Source of the DNA: a virus
DNA: 60,541 nucleotides
Reading direction: 5' to 3' (one strand)
IMG/VR virus record: IMGVR_UViG_3300042922_000817
Location: 1-60,541 of that record
The notes below the pieces were generated by a model. The model searched no databases, was not told the origin of the DNA, and saw only the letters and a list, made by a program, of their open reading frames with translations. The position numbers and the translations under genes were made by a program. Positions 51,797-60,417 of the stretch are shown here, piece after piece. Position 1 is the stretch's first letter; each line of letters opens with the position of its first letter.

Positions 51797-52051
51797 ATGA
51801 TCTCATTGTTTAACCCAATCACTAACATGAAACGTAAACTTGCAGCACTATTTGTACTAGCTGCAGTAGTAGCAACTTTTGCCACTACTGCCCTAGCATC
51901 TACTTATGTTGCTAATGCTAGCACAGGTAAATTTCATTATTCAGATTGCCGCTATGTTAACCGCATGAATGAAAGCAACAAAGTTTATTATGATGATCGC
52001 GATGAGGTTATTAATGCTGGGTATGTACCTTGTAAGGTTTGTAGGCCGTAA
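51797..52051 (+). CDS. Secreted small protein with Ada-like Cys domain
   Basis: 84 residues. Signal peptide (MKRKLAALFVLAAVVATFATTALA; the real start may be the inner ATG at 51827) with cleavage about ASA/STY. The mature part FHYSDCRYVNRMNESNKVYYDDRDEVINAGYVPCKVCRP is the short Cys-rich module found next to nucleases and in other small exported proteins. It uses Cys residues for a zinc site. Function unknown; exported lysogenic-conversion cargo is likely. Confidence 0.65.
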   Translation: MISLFNPITNMKRKLAALFVLAAVVATFATTALASTYVANASTGKFHYSDCRYVNRMNESNKVYYDDRDEVINAGYVPCKVCRP

Positions 52052-52066
52052 AAAGGAGCTTTTAAT

Positions 52067-52759
52067 ATGATTATTCATTATTTTTCCCTATTAAATGTAA
52101 TTGATAAAATTCATATTGATTCATATACCATTATTGAGAATATCAGAGATTATGAAGATCCAGATGCTCGTGACTTTAATGCAAGTATAAAAATGTTAAA
52201 TGAGTATTCATCAAGTAATATAACTAGGGCTCCCCTATTGATAATTTGTCAATCTACTGGTTTATTTAGGCATCTTGGTTTTGCGGAATACTACTCTGAA
52301 AAAGGGAATGACGTTGATTATATTATAAGTAATTTAAATGATGTCATTAGTATTGATATCCCTAAAATAAAATTAAAGCTACTAAACTATTTCAATCAAA
52401 ATATTGATGCTGAATTATTTAAAACAACTGAAAACTTACTAATAAATAACGAAGTAATTAGTGCTGTACGAAGTGCTTTTACATTACTATCATCCAGAAT
52501 TCGAAAGGCTCTTGACATATCATCTAATGTAAATGACGGTTTAGGATTAATCGATACAGCTTTTTCAAAAAAACATACTATCTTATTTCGTTCTGGTAAA
52601 GTATTAGAGGAAAAAGATAAAGAATATTTTAAATCCATTCTAAAAGGATATTATTATTTTGTTCGCAATAATGTAGCACACGAAACGGACATAGAACAAG
52701 TATCAGCAGATGCAGCCTTAGCCACTATCAATTATGTATTACTAACTTTAAAGCTCTAA
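52067..52759 (+). CDS. TIGR02391-family, HEPN-like protein (possible abortive-infection gene)
   Basis: 230 residues. The C-terminal 100 residues (ISAVRSAFTLLSSRIRKAL, DGLGLIDTAFSKKHTILFR, then YFVRNNVAHETD) match the TIGR02391/Ymh family. R200-N-N-V-A-H205 is an Rx4H motif as in HEPN ribonucleases. Such proteins often act in phage-triggered growth arrest. The N-terminal 120 residues (IRDYEDPDARDFNASIKML) are unassigned. It stands 15 bp after the secreted-protein gene and upstream of the ATPase/protease pair, inside the cargo region. Confidence 0.7.
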   Translation: MIIHYFSLLNVIDKIHIDSYTIIENIRDYEDPDARDFNASIKMLNEYSSSNITRAPLLIICQSTGLFRHLGFAEYYSEKGNDVDYIISNLNDVISIDIPKIKLKLLNYFNQNIDAELFKTTENLLINNEVISAVRSAFTLLSSRIRKALDISSNVNDGLGLIDTAFSKKHTILFRSGKVLEEKDKEYFKSILKGYYYFVRNNVAHETDIEQVSADAALATINYVLLTLKL

Positions 52760-52879
52760 TCGCAAAAGGCCTTCTCTATCTTAAATACAAACATATTAGA
52801 GTAATTTTTTAAATAAAATGTTAAAATAAACATGCAATCATTAAATTTAATACCAGAGTGCTTTTAAAGGAGTGATAAA

Positions 52880-53836
52880 ATGGCTACAGCAGATCAATTA
52901 AAAATGTTAATAAAAGCTCACTATGATAATAACAATGACAGATTTACAACAATTTCTTTACAAATTGCCGCTTATGAAGCAGATAAAGGTCATTTATCCG
53001 TTGCACGTGATATAAAAACTCTCGTTGATAATTCGAAGAACAAACGTCCTAAAATGATCAATTTTAATAATGAATTAGAAGAATTGATTTCTTGTACTGT
53101 TCCCCAAAAAAGAAAAAGTGAATTCGTAGCCTCTCCAATTATATTAGAAAGATTGGCTAGAATAACAAAGGAATTCAAAGAGCGTGAAAAATTATTTAAA
53201 CACGGTTTAACAAATAGAAGGAAAATTCTCCTCGTTGGACCTCCTGGTACTGGTAAAACAATGACATCGTCAATTCTCGCTAGTGAGTTATATCTTCCAC
53301 TTTGTACAATTGCGATGGATAAACTTATTACAAAATACATGGGGGAAACAAGTGCAAAATTACGCCAGATATTCGATACTATAAAAGAATCTCAAGCAGT
53401 CTATTTATTCGATGAATTTGATGCTATTGGCTCTGATCGAAGTTTAGACAATGATGTAGGTGAAATTCGCCGTATTTTAAACTCCTTTCTTCAGTTTATA
53501 GAGCAAGATGACTCTCAAAGTATAATCATTGCTGCAACGAATAATCCTCAATTACTAGATTCAGCACTTTTTAGGCGTTTTGATGATGTATTATATTATA
53601 AATCTCCTGACGAACAGGAAATAGAACTTTTAATAAAAAATCGTTTAACCAATTTTATTGATCCTAATATGAATATATCCACAATTTTTAAATACATTAA
53701 GAAGTTAAGTCATGCTGAAATAACAAAAGCATGTGACGATGCAATTAAAGAAGTAATATTATTTGATAAACAATTTGTAACCGACAAATTACTAGTAAAT
53801 AGACTTGAAGAAAAGAACATCTATTATAAGGAGTAA
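52880..53836 (+). CDS. AAA+ ATPase of a two-gene ATPase/subtilase module
   Basis: 318 residues. Classical AAA domain: Walker A GPPGTGKT (120-127), pore-loop region LITKYMGETSAKLRQIF, Walker B YLFDEFDAIG (D178, E179), sensor 1 AATNNPQLLD and arginine fingers at FRRFDD (232-233). The N-terminal 90 residues are a helical partner domain (MLIKAHYDNNNDRF, ISCTVPQKRKSEF). It ends 5 bp before the subtilisin-like gene. An ATPase that hands or activates substrates for a serine protease is the likely role; pairs like this occur in defence islands. Confidence 0.88.
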   Translation: MATADQLKMLIKAHYDNNNDRFTTISLQIAAYEADKGHLSVARDIKTLVDNSKNKRPKMINFNNELEELISCTVPQKRKSEFVASPIILERLARITKEFKEREKLFKHGLTNRRKILLVGPPGTGKTMTSSILASELYLPLCTIAMDKLITKYMGETSAKLRQIFDTIKESQAVYLFDEFDAIGSDRSLDNDVGEIRRILNSFLQFIEQDDSQSIIIAATNNPQLLDSALFRRFDDVLYYKSPDEQEIELLIKNRLTNFIDPNMNISTIFKYIKKLSHAEITKACDDAIKEVILFDKQFVTDKLLVNRLEEKNIYYKE

Positions 53837-53841
53837 AATAA

Positions 53842-56325
53842 ATGGATTTAAAAAAAGTTTTATTCTTGAAAAAAAACGTTACCAAAAATTATTCATACAT
53901 GCCAAATCAACAAGGAGGATCATCACTAAACCTTCCCCCAAGAATTCGTTCTTCACATGGAAACTATTTAAAAAAACAACTAACATTAGCATGGGAAAAA
54001 GCTCAAATTGAAAAGAAGGCTATTTCTATTCCAACAAAAGACGGTATGTATTTAGAATTCTTTAGCACCCCTGGCTATGACTTAGCTTTAAAAAGTTTAG
54101 ATATTACACGAAGTGGAATTAAATTATTACACGTTCAAACAGAATCTATTAATGGCAAAGATTTAACTAAATCAACAGTATATATCCCAAAGGGAAAAGA
54201 ACATTATTTTCTAGATAAAATAAACGACTATCTCACTACCGAATCAAGATTTAATAAGCCTAAACATCAAAATTTAATTGATAGCATTAATGATATCAAT
54301 CTAGCTGTTATCGAATCATTTTGGAATGGTAAGAAAGAATGGATTCCTTCTGAAATTCGAGAATGGTGTGAAATATGGACAACTGTAACCACAAAAGAAG
54401 AATTAGAAGCTTTCCTTAAATCAACAAAAAAATTGGATATTGCTACAAAAAGTGAAACCATAGAATTTCCAGAAAGAACAGTTTTACTTTGCAAAGTAAA
54501 CAAAGCTGATTTAAATAATTTAATTATTGCATCTGACAATATTGCTGAATTTAGAAGAGCAGCAGAAACAAAAAATTTTTTTATAGAAATGCCAAATAAT
54601 CAACAAACAGATTGGTTAAAAGATGCTGTTTCTCGTATAAAAAAATCACCAGAAGTTAATGATTTTAGTATTTGCATATTAGATACTGGTGTAAATAATG
54701 CGCATCTCTTATTATCCCCTATACTTAAAGATGAAGATTGTGATACATATAATCCAGATTGGTTAACATCAGACCACGATGGGCACGGAACTGCAATGGC
54801 TGGTATTTCAGCATATGATGATCTAGTTAAAATTTTAGAAACTAATTACCCTGTAAAGATAACTCATATTTTAGAATCGGCAAAAATCTTACCGCCAAAT
54901 GGACAAAACGAACCTCAATTATATGGGGCAATAACTTCTCAAGCTATAAGTAATAGAATTATAGCCTCTCCTACAAGGAAAAGAATTCTATGCATGGCTG
55001 TAACATCTGATAAATATAATTCTAACAATGGTCATCCAACGTCTTGGTCTGCTTCTATCGACGAAGTAACTTCTGGACAAATAGACAATAAACAAAAATT
55101 AATGTGTATTTCTGCTGGAAACATTCACGACATGAATGACTTTAGTAACTACTTTGATAGCAATTCTGTTTCATCCATTGAAAATCCTGGACAATCATGG
55201 AATGCGATCACTGTTGGTGCATATACAGATTTAATACCATCTGACCCGACAGATAATGCAATTGCACCAAGTGGTGGACTTTCTCCTTATAGTAAAACAT
55301 CCTTTATTTGGGACAAGCCTTGGCCGATTAAACCTGAAATTTTATTAGAAGGTGGCAACCGTATTAAAGATAATTTAATTTCAAATACAAATTACCAATC
55401 AGATGAATTATCTTTATTAACAACTAATTATAAGCCTCAGGAAAGCTTATTAACTACCATTTGGGCAACTAGTTCTGCAACAGCCAAAGCTTCCTATTTA
55501 GCAGCCAAAATTCAAGCAGAATATCCAGATGCATGGCCTGAAACTATCCGTGCTTTGATGATCCATTCAGCAGAATGGACTAAAACAATGAAAAATCAAT
55601 TTTTACATAATACAAATAAACTTTCATCATATAGAAAATTATTACATACTTGTGGTTATGGTGTTCCGAATTTAGAACGAGCTATTCATTGTGCCCAAAA
55701 TAGCGTCAGCTTAATTGTTGAAAATGAATTAAAACCATATAAAAAAGAAAACTCAAAATGGAAAATGAACGCCATGCAATTACATGAAATTCCATGGCCC
55801 AAAACCCTTCTGTTAGAATATGGTAAAACAAAATTTAAATTAAAAATTACTCTATCCTATTTTATTGAACCGTGTCCTGGTGAATTAGGCTGGAAAGATA
55901 AGTTTAGATATGCCTCCTGTGGACTTAGATTCAAACTTAATGGTAGCATGTCACGAAATTCATTTATATCTTCTATTACTGCTGCTATGGCGCGTGACGA
56001 AGAATTAGAAAATGAAGCATCATCAATAAATTGGACTTTAGGGGAAGTGAACCGAAATGTAGGATCAATACATTCTGATGTTTGGGAAACAACCGCCGCT
56101 CAATTAGCAACAAGTAATTTAATAGCAGTATATCCGGTAGTTGGATGGTGGCGAGAATTACGTAGACAAAATTGCGGTGATAAAACAATTCGATACTCTT
56201 TAATTGTTTCTATAGAAACACCTGAAGAAAGTATTGATATCTATACACCTATCTTAAATATGATATCCACTAAAGTAAAAACAGCAATTTCTATTAATAC
56301 AAATAATCCAAAGACAAAAAAATAA
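53842..56325 (+). CDS. Subtilisin-like (S8) serine peptidase paired with the AAA+ ATPase
   Basis: 827 residues. N-terminal 270 residues are a helical/beta region without known homologue (PTKDGMYLEFFSTPGYDLALKSLD). S8 domain: Asp281 in CILDTGVN, His315 in DGHGTAMAG, the oxyanion Asn427 in SAGNIHD and Ser544 in WATSSATAKA, so the catalytic triad is complete. No signal peptide, hence cytoplasmic. The C-terminal 200 residues form a beta-rich domain (LKITLSYFIEPCPGELGWKDKFRYASCGLRF) as in large cytoplasmic subtilases. Ribosome binding site AGGAG lies just after the ATPase stop. The pair would be a proteolytic effector system. Confidence 0.9.
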   Translation: MDLKKVLFLKKNVTKNYSYMPNQQGGSSLNLPPRIRSSHGNYLKKQLTLAWEKAQIEKKAISIPTKDGMYLEFFSTPGYDLALKSLDITRSGIKLLHVQTESINGKDLTKSTVYIPKGKEHYFLDKINDYLTTESRFNKPKHQNLIDSINDINLAVIESFWNGKKEWIPSEIREWCEIWTTVTTKEELEAFLKSTKKLDIATKSETIEFPERTVLLCKVNKADLNNLIIASDNIAEFRRAAETKNFFIEMPNNQQTDWLKDAVSRIKKSPEVNDFSICILDTGVNNAHLLLSPILKDEDCDTYNPDWLTSDHDGHGTAMAGISAYDDLVKILETNYPVKITHILESAKILPPNGQNEPQLYGAITSQAISNRIIASPTRKRILCMAVTSDKYNSNNGHPTSWSASIDEVTSGQIDNKQKLMCISAGNIHDMNDFSNYFDSNSVSSIENPGQSWNAITVGAYTDLIPSDPTDNAIAPSGGLSPYSKTSFIWDKPWPIKPEILLEGGNRIKDNLISNTNYQSDELSLLTTNYKPQESLLTTIWATSSATAKASYLAAKIQAEYPDAWPETIRALMIHSAEWTKTMKNQFLHNTNKLSSYRKLLHTCGYGVPNLERAIHCAQNSVSLIVENELKPYKKENSKWKMNAMQLHEIPWPKTLLLEYGKTKFKLKITLSYFIEPCPGELGWKDKFRYASCGLRFKLNGSMSRNSFISSITAAMARDEELENEASSINWTLGEVNRNVGSIHSDVWETTAAQLATSNLIAVYPVVGWWRELRRQNCGDKTIRYSLIVSIETPEESIDIYTPILNMISTKVKTAISINTNNPKTKK

Positions 56326-56391
56326 ACACGTAACTGACAAAATCTTAAAACTAAAGTTTTTCTAGTTGAAAATAAAAGGAAGTATGAAAAC

Positions 56392-56847
56392 ATGAAAATT
56401 AAATTTATAAGCACTATATGCGCGCTTGTACTGATGATGTTCTGCACTGTTGCCTCTGCTGAAACCTCAACGCAAACTTGGCAATTAGCCTACAAAGACA
56501 ATATCACAGCATTTTACTTTGACACAAACACTGCAAGAACGGTTGGGTCATCGGACGTTATTAGTGCAGATCTAAAGATGGACATATCTAAAGCAATGCT
56601 AGAAGAACTCACTTCTAAGTATAAAGGCAAATATGACACTTCCACTTGGAGCAAAATAAAATACAGCGTCGCCTCCACTGTATATAATGAGGTAGATAAA
56701 ACCTTTATTACGGAAAATCATCGCTTCTATGATTCAAACAACAACCTGATTACAACGATCAACGATGGAACAAAAAGCGTGGTAAGTAGTGATTCTGTAC
56801 AAAATAAAGTATATGCAGCTATATTTCAATGGTTGTACGAGAATTGA
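56392..56847 (+). CDS. Secreted protein, surface-adhesin-E-like
   Basis: 151 residues. Signal peptide about 1-23 (MKIKFISTICALVLMMFCTVASA). The mature part TWQLAYKDNITAFYFDTNTAR ... YNEVDKTFITENHRFYDSNNNLI resembles small periplasmic proteins of the surface-adhesin E kind. Separate from the defence pair by 66 bp. Likely a lysogenic-conversion protein in the envelope; function uncertain. Confidence 0.6.
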   Translation: MKIKFISTICALVLMMFCTVASAETSTQTWQLAYKDNITAFYFDTNTARTVGSSDVISADLKMDISKAMLEELTSKYKGKYDTSTWSKIKYSVASTVYNEVDKTFITENHRFYDSNNNLITTINDGTKSVVSSDSVQNKVYAAIFQWLYEN

Positions 56848-56868
56848 TGAAACCTAACCTATATTAAT

Positions 56869-56893
56869 AAAAAGCGGCTCTTGCCACTTTTTA
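56869..56893 (+). terminator. Terminator after the secreted-protein gene
   Basis: AAAAAGCGGC-TCTT-GCCACTTTTT hairpin, followed by ATTTTTAG on the plus side. Confidence 0.75.
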
Positions 56894-56910
56894 TTTTTAG
56901 CACAACACCA

Positions 56911-56929
56911 AACATATGTACTAAGGAGT
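56911..56929 (+). promoter_or_regulatory. Repeated motif AACATATGTACTAA, upstream copy
   Basis: AACATATGTACTAAGGAG; the same 14-mer recurs at 57153-57166. The palindromic core ACATATGT sits where promoter or operator elements of the small ORF would be. Confidence 0.4.
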
Positions 56930-57113
56930 GATTATTATAACTACAAATAACTTCGACGCCGCCCTCAATAGGCAACAATGTCATAAAATAATTGACCAGT
57001 TGAATGATGTACAATTAGCTGATGCAGTCGATTATCTCGCGGAATTAGTGGATTTATACGAAGAAGAAAAACATTTGAATCAATTAAACGAAATATATAA
57101 AACGAAAAAATAA
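56928..57113 (+). CDS. Small hypothetical protein before the integrase
   Basis: 61 residues when read from GTG 56928, but that codon lies inside the AAGGAG ribosome binding site, so the real start may be a non-standard ATT/ATA at 56931-56937. It has helical text: CHKIIDQLNDVQLADAVDYLAELVDLYEEEKHLNQLNEIY. Small acidic helical proteins next to integrases can be recombination directionality factors; this is inferred from position. Confidence 0.5.
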   Translation: MIIITTNNFDAALNRQQCHKIIDQLNDVQLADAVDYLAELVDLYEEEKHLNQLNEIYKTKK

Positions 57114-57134
57114 AAGCGGCTAATAACCGCTTTT
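57112..57134 (+). terminator. Terminator before the integrase
   Basis: AAAAGCGG-CTAATAA-CCGCTTTT perfect hairpin directly after the small ORF. Confidence 0.75.
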
Positions 57135-57151
57135 AAAATACCTCGATACGC

Positions 57152-57166
57152 GAACATATGTACTAA
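57152..57166 (+). promoter_or_regulatory. LexA-box-like motif upstream of the integrase
   Basis: CGAACATATGTACT (57151-57164) fits the firmicute SOS box CGAAC-N4-GTTCG at 11 of 14 positions, with the right half poor. It lies 25-40 bp before the integrase ATG. The related AACATATGTACTAA at 56911-56924 lacks the leading CG. Confidence 0.35.
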
Positions 57167-57189
57167 ATACTATTCAAGGAGTTGTTAAA

Positions 57190-58779
57190 ATGCAAAAACT
57201 CGCGGCATACTGCAGGGTTTCAACAGACGATCAAATGGAAAAAGGGACTATTGAAGCCCAGGTTACATTCGCAGAAAAATATTGTGATCTTCATCAACTG
57301 CCACTTTTAAAAATATATAAAGACGATGGAATAACCGGTACTCTCCCACTTCAAGATCGTTCTGCTGGCTCAGAGCTTCTACAAGATGCTAAAAATGGCT
57401 TGTTCGATACTTTGCTTGTATATAAGCTTGATCGACTCGGACGGGCTACACGAGTAATTTTGAACGCTATCTACGATCTCGAAGGATTAGGTGTTAAATT
57501 AAAATCTATGACAGAACCATTTGATACCGGCGATGCTTCCGGTCGCTTCCTTCTCACTATATTGGCCGGTGTTGCAGATCTAGAGAGAAGTAATATACTC
57601 GACCGTATGTGGCATGGTGCTAATCGTGCTGCTAGAGAAGGGAATTGGCTCGGTGGTATTGTTCCCTATGGTTATGAACTAGTTGATAAAAAACTCTCTA
57701 TAAACGAAGTTCCAATCGAAGGAGCCAATATTTCGGAAGCAAGTGTTATTCGTTTAATTTATAAATTAACTACAGAGCAACATATGTCAACAATTCGAAT
57801 AGCTGAATATCTCAATGCTTTATGTATCCCCCCTTCTTATGTTGCACGTAAAAATACACAAGGTGGAAAAAGAAAAACTAATACAGCTGGAATATGGCGA
57901 CCAGGCAGGATTCTAAATATACTAAGAAGCGAAACTTATAAAGGTATTCATGTATATGGTAAGCGTAGTCAAAAAGAACGTGAATTAATAGTACGTGAGG
58001 TTCCTGCTATTATCGATACAGATGTTTGGGACCGTGCTCAAGAAGTTATTCAAGAAAATTATATCGATGCGTTTAGAAATAAAAAATATAATTACCTACT
58101 CCGCAGTCTAATCAAGTGTGGCGTTTGTGGTCTTCATTTTCATGGAACAACTTCGAGCGAAAAGGGTTCATACTACAGGTGTAATGGAATCAGAACATGG
58201 GTCGGATCATTAGACGGACGTTGTCCAAATAAAAGCGTACCTAAGCAATGGCTAGAGGATTATGTATGGAATGATTGTTTAGCTTTTATCCAAAGCCCTG
58301 AGTTGATTATAAATAAAATTGAAAATAATGATGCTAAAATTAAAGAAATTAAAAACTCTATTGAAGTAGAAAAAACTATTATTAATAAATGTATTGAAGA
58401 AAAAGAATTTGAAAAACAAAGCATTTTAGATTTGTTCAGAAAACGTCTTATCTCTTCGGCTGACATCGAAAAACAATTGACTAAAATTGCATTAGAAAAA
58501 AACACGTTAGAAAAACGTGCTTCAGAGCTCGAATATAATTTAATTAAAGTAAACATATCCTCTGCTCAAAGAGAAAATGCCGTAGACATGCTTAATAATC
58601 TTAAAGAAAAGATTATTAATAGTAGTGCTATTACATTTGAATTAAAACGTGAGATAATTAGAATTCTAATAGATAATATAGTTATCAACACAACACTAAC
58701 CGATAATGGAAAGCAAAAAACCGTAGCCACTATCAACTACAAATTTGGAGTTGATGACTGCACGGACATGGATTCATAG
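57190..58779 (+). CDS. Large serine recombinase (phage integrase)
   Basis: 529 residues. Resolvase-type catalytic domain: YCRVSTDDQ with nucleophile Ser11 and Arg9, DRLGRATR, and [32 protein letters not shown]. Recombinase domain about 155-260, then a zinc ribbon CGVCGLHF ... GRCPN (about 310-345) and a coiled-coil arm (about 380-485) that controls direction. It cuts att sites and exchanges strands without homology. ATG 57190 follows AAGGAG. The last six codons lie in DNA shared with comM, so the gene ends inside the attachment site. Confidence 0.95.
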   Translation: MQKLAAYCRVSTDDQMEKGTIEAQVTFAEKYCDLHQLPLLKIYKDDGITGTLPLQDRSAGSELLQDAKNGLFDTLLVYKLDRLGRATRVILNAIYDLEGLGVKLKSMTEPFDTGDASGRFLLTILAGVADLERSNILDRMWHGANRAAREGNWLGGIVPYGYELVDKKLSINEVPIEGANISEASVIRLIYKLTTEQHMSTIRIAEYLNALCIPPSYVARKNTQGGKRKTNTAGIWRPGRILNILRSETYKGIHVYGKRSQKERELIVREVPAIIDTDVWDRAQEVIQENYIDAFRNKKYNYLLRSLIKCGVCGLHFHGTTSSEKGSYYRCNGIRTWVGSLDGRCPNKSVPKQWLEDYVWNDCLAFIQSPELIINKIENNDAKIKEIKNSIEVEKTIINKCIEEKEFEKQSILDLFRKRLISSADIEKQLTKIALEKNTLEKRASELEYNLIKVNISSAQRENAVDMLNNLKEKIINSSAITFELKREIIRILIDNIVINTTLTDNGKQKTVATINYKFGVDDCTDMDS

Positions 58780-59815
58780 AGGATATTAACATAAATTTAG
58801 AGGGGTAAGAAATTGATGCATTTACACGAGAGATTGTAACAGCACCATCTTCTAAAGGTTGTCTTAAAACTTCTAACGCTGATTTACTAAACTCAGGTAA
58901 TTCATCTAAAAACAGTACCCCATTATGACTTAATGTTACTTCTCCAGGTTTTGGTATTCCCCCTCCACCAATCATTCCTGCAACCGAAATGGTGTGATGT
59001 GGGCTACGGAATTGCCGCCTTGTAATCAGCCCTATATTTTGCTTTAATATCCCTGCAATACTATAAATTTTAGTAACTTCCAAAGCCTCTTGTGTTGACA
59101 TTGTAGGTAAAATAGAACTCACCCGTTTGGCTAACATCGTTTTGCCTGAGCCTGGCGGACCGGTCATAATAACATTATGCCCTCCAGCAGCAGCGATTTC
59201 TAATGCACGCTTTGCAATAAACTGACCTTGCACTTCAGAAAAATCCTCTTCAAATTTCGGTTCTTCTAAAATAATATCATCGTTTTGGGCAGCTATTAAT
59301 TCGTTATCACCCTTTAAAAAAGCAATAAGCTCCTCAAGCGTGTTAGGAGCATAAACTGTGAGCCCATCAACAAGCAAAGCTTCGCTTGCATTTTCAGGCG
59401 CTACAAAAATATTTGTTATTCCTTTTTCTAAGCAATGAATGGCCATTGGCAATATTCCATGAATTCCTCTTAGTTTTCCTTCTAAAGATAACTCGCCTAC
59501 AAACATACTTTTTTCGGATAATTCTTGTGGAATAATTCCATTTGCTAATAGAATACCTATTGCTATTGGCAAATCCAAACCTGAACCATCTTTTTTCATA
59601 TCAGCAGGCGCAAGGTTAATTGTTGTTTTACGAGCAGGGAACTTAAATCCAGAATTTTTAATTGCAGCTCTTACCCGGTCTCTAGATTCTCGAACTGCCG
59701 TATCTGGAAGTCCAACAATCTCAAAACCAGGTAATCCATTTGTAATATCTACTTCAACATGAATCAAAAAACCATTAACTCCAATTGTAGTTGAACCAAA
59801 TGTTTGTGCAAACAT
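58733..59815 (-). pseudogene. comM: comM/yifB (Mg-chelatase-like AAA+ helicase), cut by the prophage
   Basis: 360 codons of a protein normally about 510 residues. The N-terminal domain ([47 protein letters not shown]) and the Walker A GPPGSGKT and Walker B FLDELPEF are intact; homology stops after MNPCPC, losing sensor 2 and the rest. ComM is the branch-migration helicase of natural transformation. The phage excision would restore it. A truncated protein may still be made but should be inactive. Confidence 0.93.
58757..58779. other. attR: prophage/comM junction
   Basis: comM reads on the minus strand up to its conserved NPCPC motif (58760-58774) and then switches to the unrelated SHQLQICS and a stop. 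Large serine integrases cross over at a 2-bp centre within a short shared core; here the core should lie in GCACGGACATGGATTC (58760-58775). The exact crossover cannot be set without attL or the empty site. Confidence 0.65.
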
Positions 59816-59832
59816 AATCTAGCTACCTCCAA

Positions 59833-60396
59833 TTATATGTTTCCCTGCCATCGTTCAAATAAAGTATGCTCCACATGAATACTATCACAAATTTTTCCCA
59901 CAAGCATATCTACAATATCTTGTATATTCTGAGGGTTATGATAAAAGCCCGGACAAGCTGGTATGATTTTCACCCCTAGCCTTGCTAGTTTTAACATATT
60001 TTCTAAGTGAATTGCATTTAAAGGAGTTTCTCTCGGTACAATAACTAACGGTCGACCTTCCTTCAATGTAACATCGGCTGCACGACTTAATAAATTATCC
60101 GATATTCCATGCGCGATACTCGCAAGAGTTTTCATCGAACAAGGTACGATAATCATTGCATCGTTTTTAAAAGACCCACTGGCAATGGATGCTCCTATAT
60201 TATCTACATCATGCAATAAATCTACTTTTTCTTTTAAAAGTTCTCTTGTAATTCCACATTCATATTGAAGTACTTGCCAACCACTTTTAGTAACGACGGC
60301 ATGCACTTCACATTGATTTTGTTTTTTTAAAACTTCTATTAATCTAATCCCGTAAATAGAGCCGCTCGCCCCTGTAATTCCTATAATAATGCGCAT
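59833..60396 (-). CDS. ubiX: UbiX/Pad1-type flavin prenyltransferase
   Basis: 187 residues, full length. The flavin-binding start GITGASGSIYGIRLIEVLKK, IVPCSMKTLASIAHGISDNLLSRAADVTLKEGRPLVIVPRETPLNAIHLENM and PACPGFYHNPQ are the family signature. It makes prenylated FMN for UbiD-type decarboxylases. Host gene, transcribed toward comM, 17 bp from it. Confidence 0.95.
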   Translation of the reverse strand: MRIIIGITGASGSIYGIRLIEVLKKQNQCEVHAVVTKSGWQVLQYECGITRELLKEKVDLLHDVDNIGASIASGSFKNDAMIIVPCSMKTLASIAHGISDNLLSRAADVTLKEGRPLVIVPRETPLNAIHLENMLKLARLGVKIIPACPGFYHNPQNIQDIVDMLVGKICDSIHVEHTLFERWQGNI

Positions 60397-60417
60397 TACT
60401 AGCTCCTTTTAATACTG

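Larger units (their letters stand above)
1..58765. mobile_element. Prophage (left end outside window)
   Basis: A continuous phage genome runs from the left edge to the break in comM. It has terminase, portal, scaffold, capsid, tail nozzle, tail fibre, lysis, replication, recombination, CI/Cro and serine integrase genes. Late and early genes are on the minus strand; the repressor side, cargo and integrase are on the plus strand. The right boundary is set by the point where comM homology stops (about 58760). The other comM fragment is not seen, so the left end is inferred to lie outside the window; the first 3.6 kb (IS, restriction-modification, toxin remnants) would then be cargo next to attL. 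The short-tailed type is inferred from an SU10-like capsid protein, a nozzle-like protein, no tape measure or sheath gene, and a giant internal virion protein. Confidence 0.9.

Noticed and set aside
53805-54011. ORF overlapping the ATPase/protease junction
   Set aside because: Lys/Ser-rich shadow in another frame of the protease start, without its own ribosome binding site.
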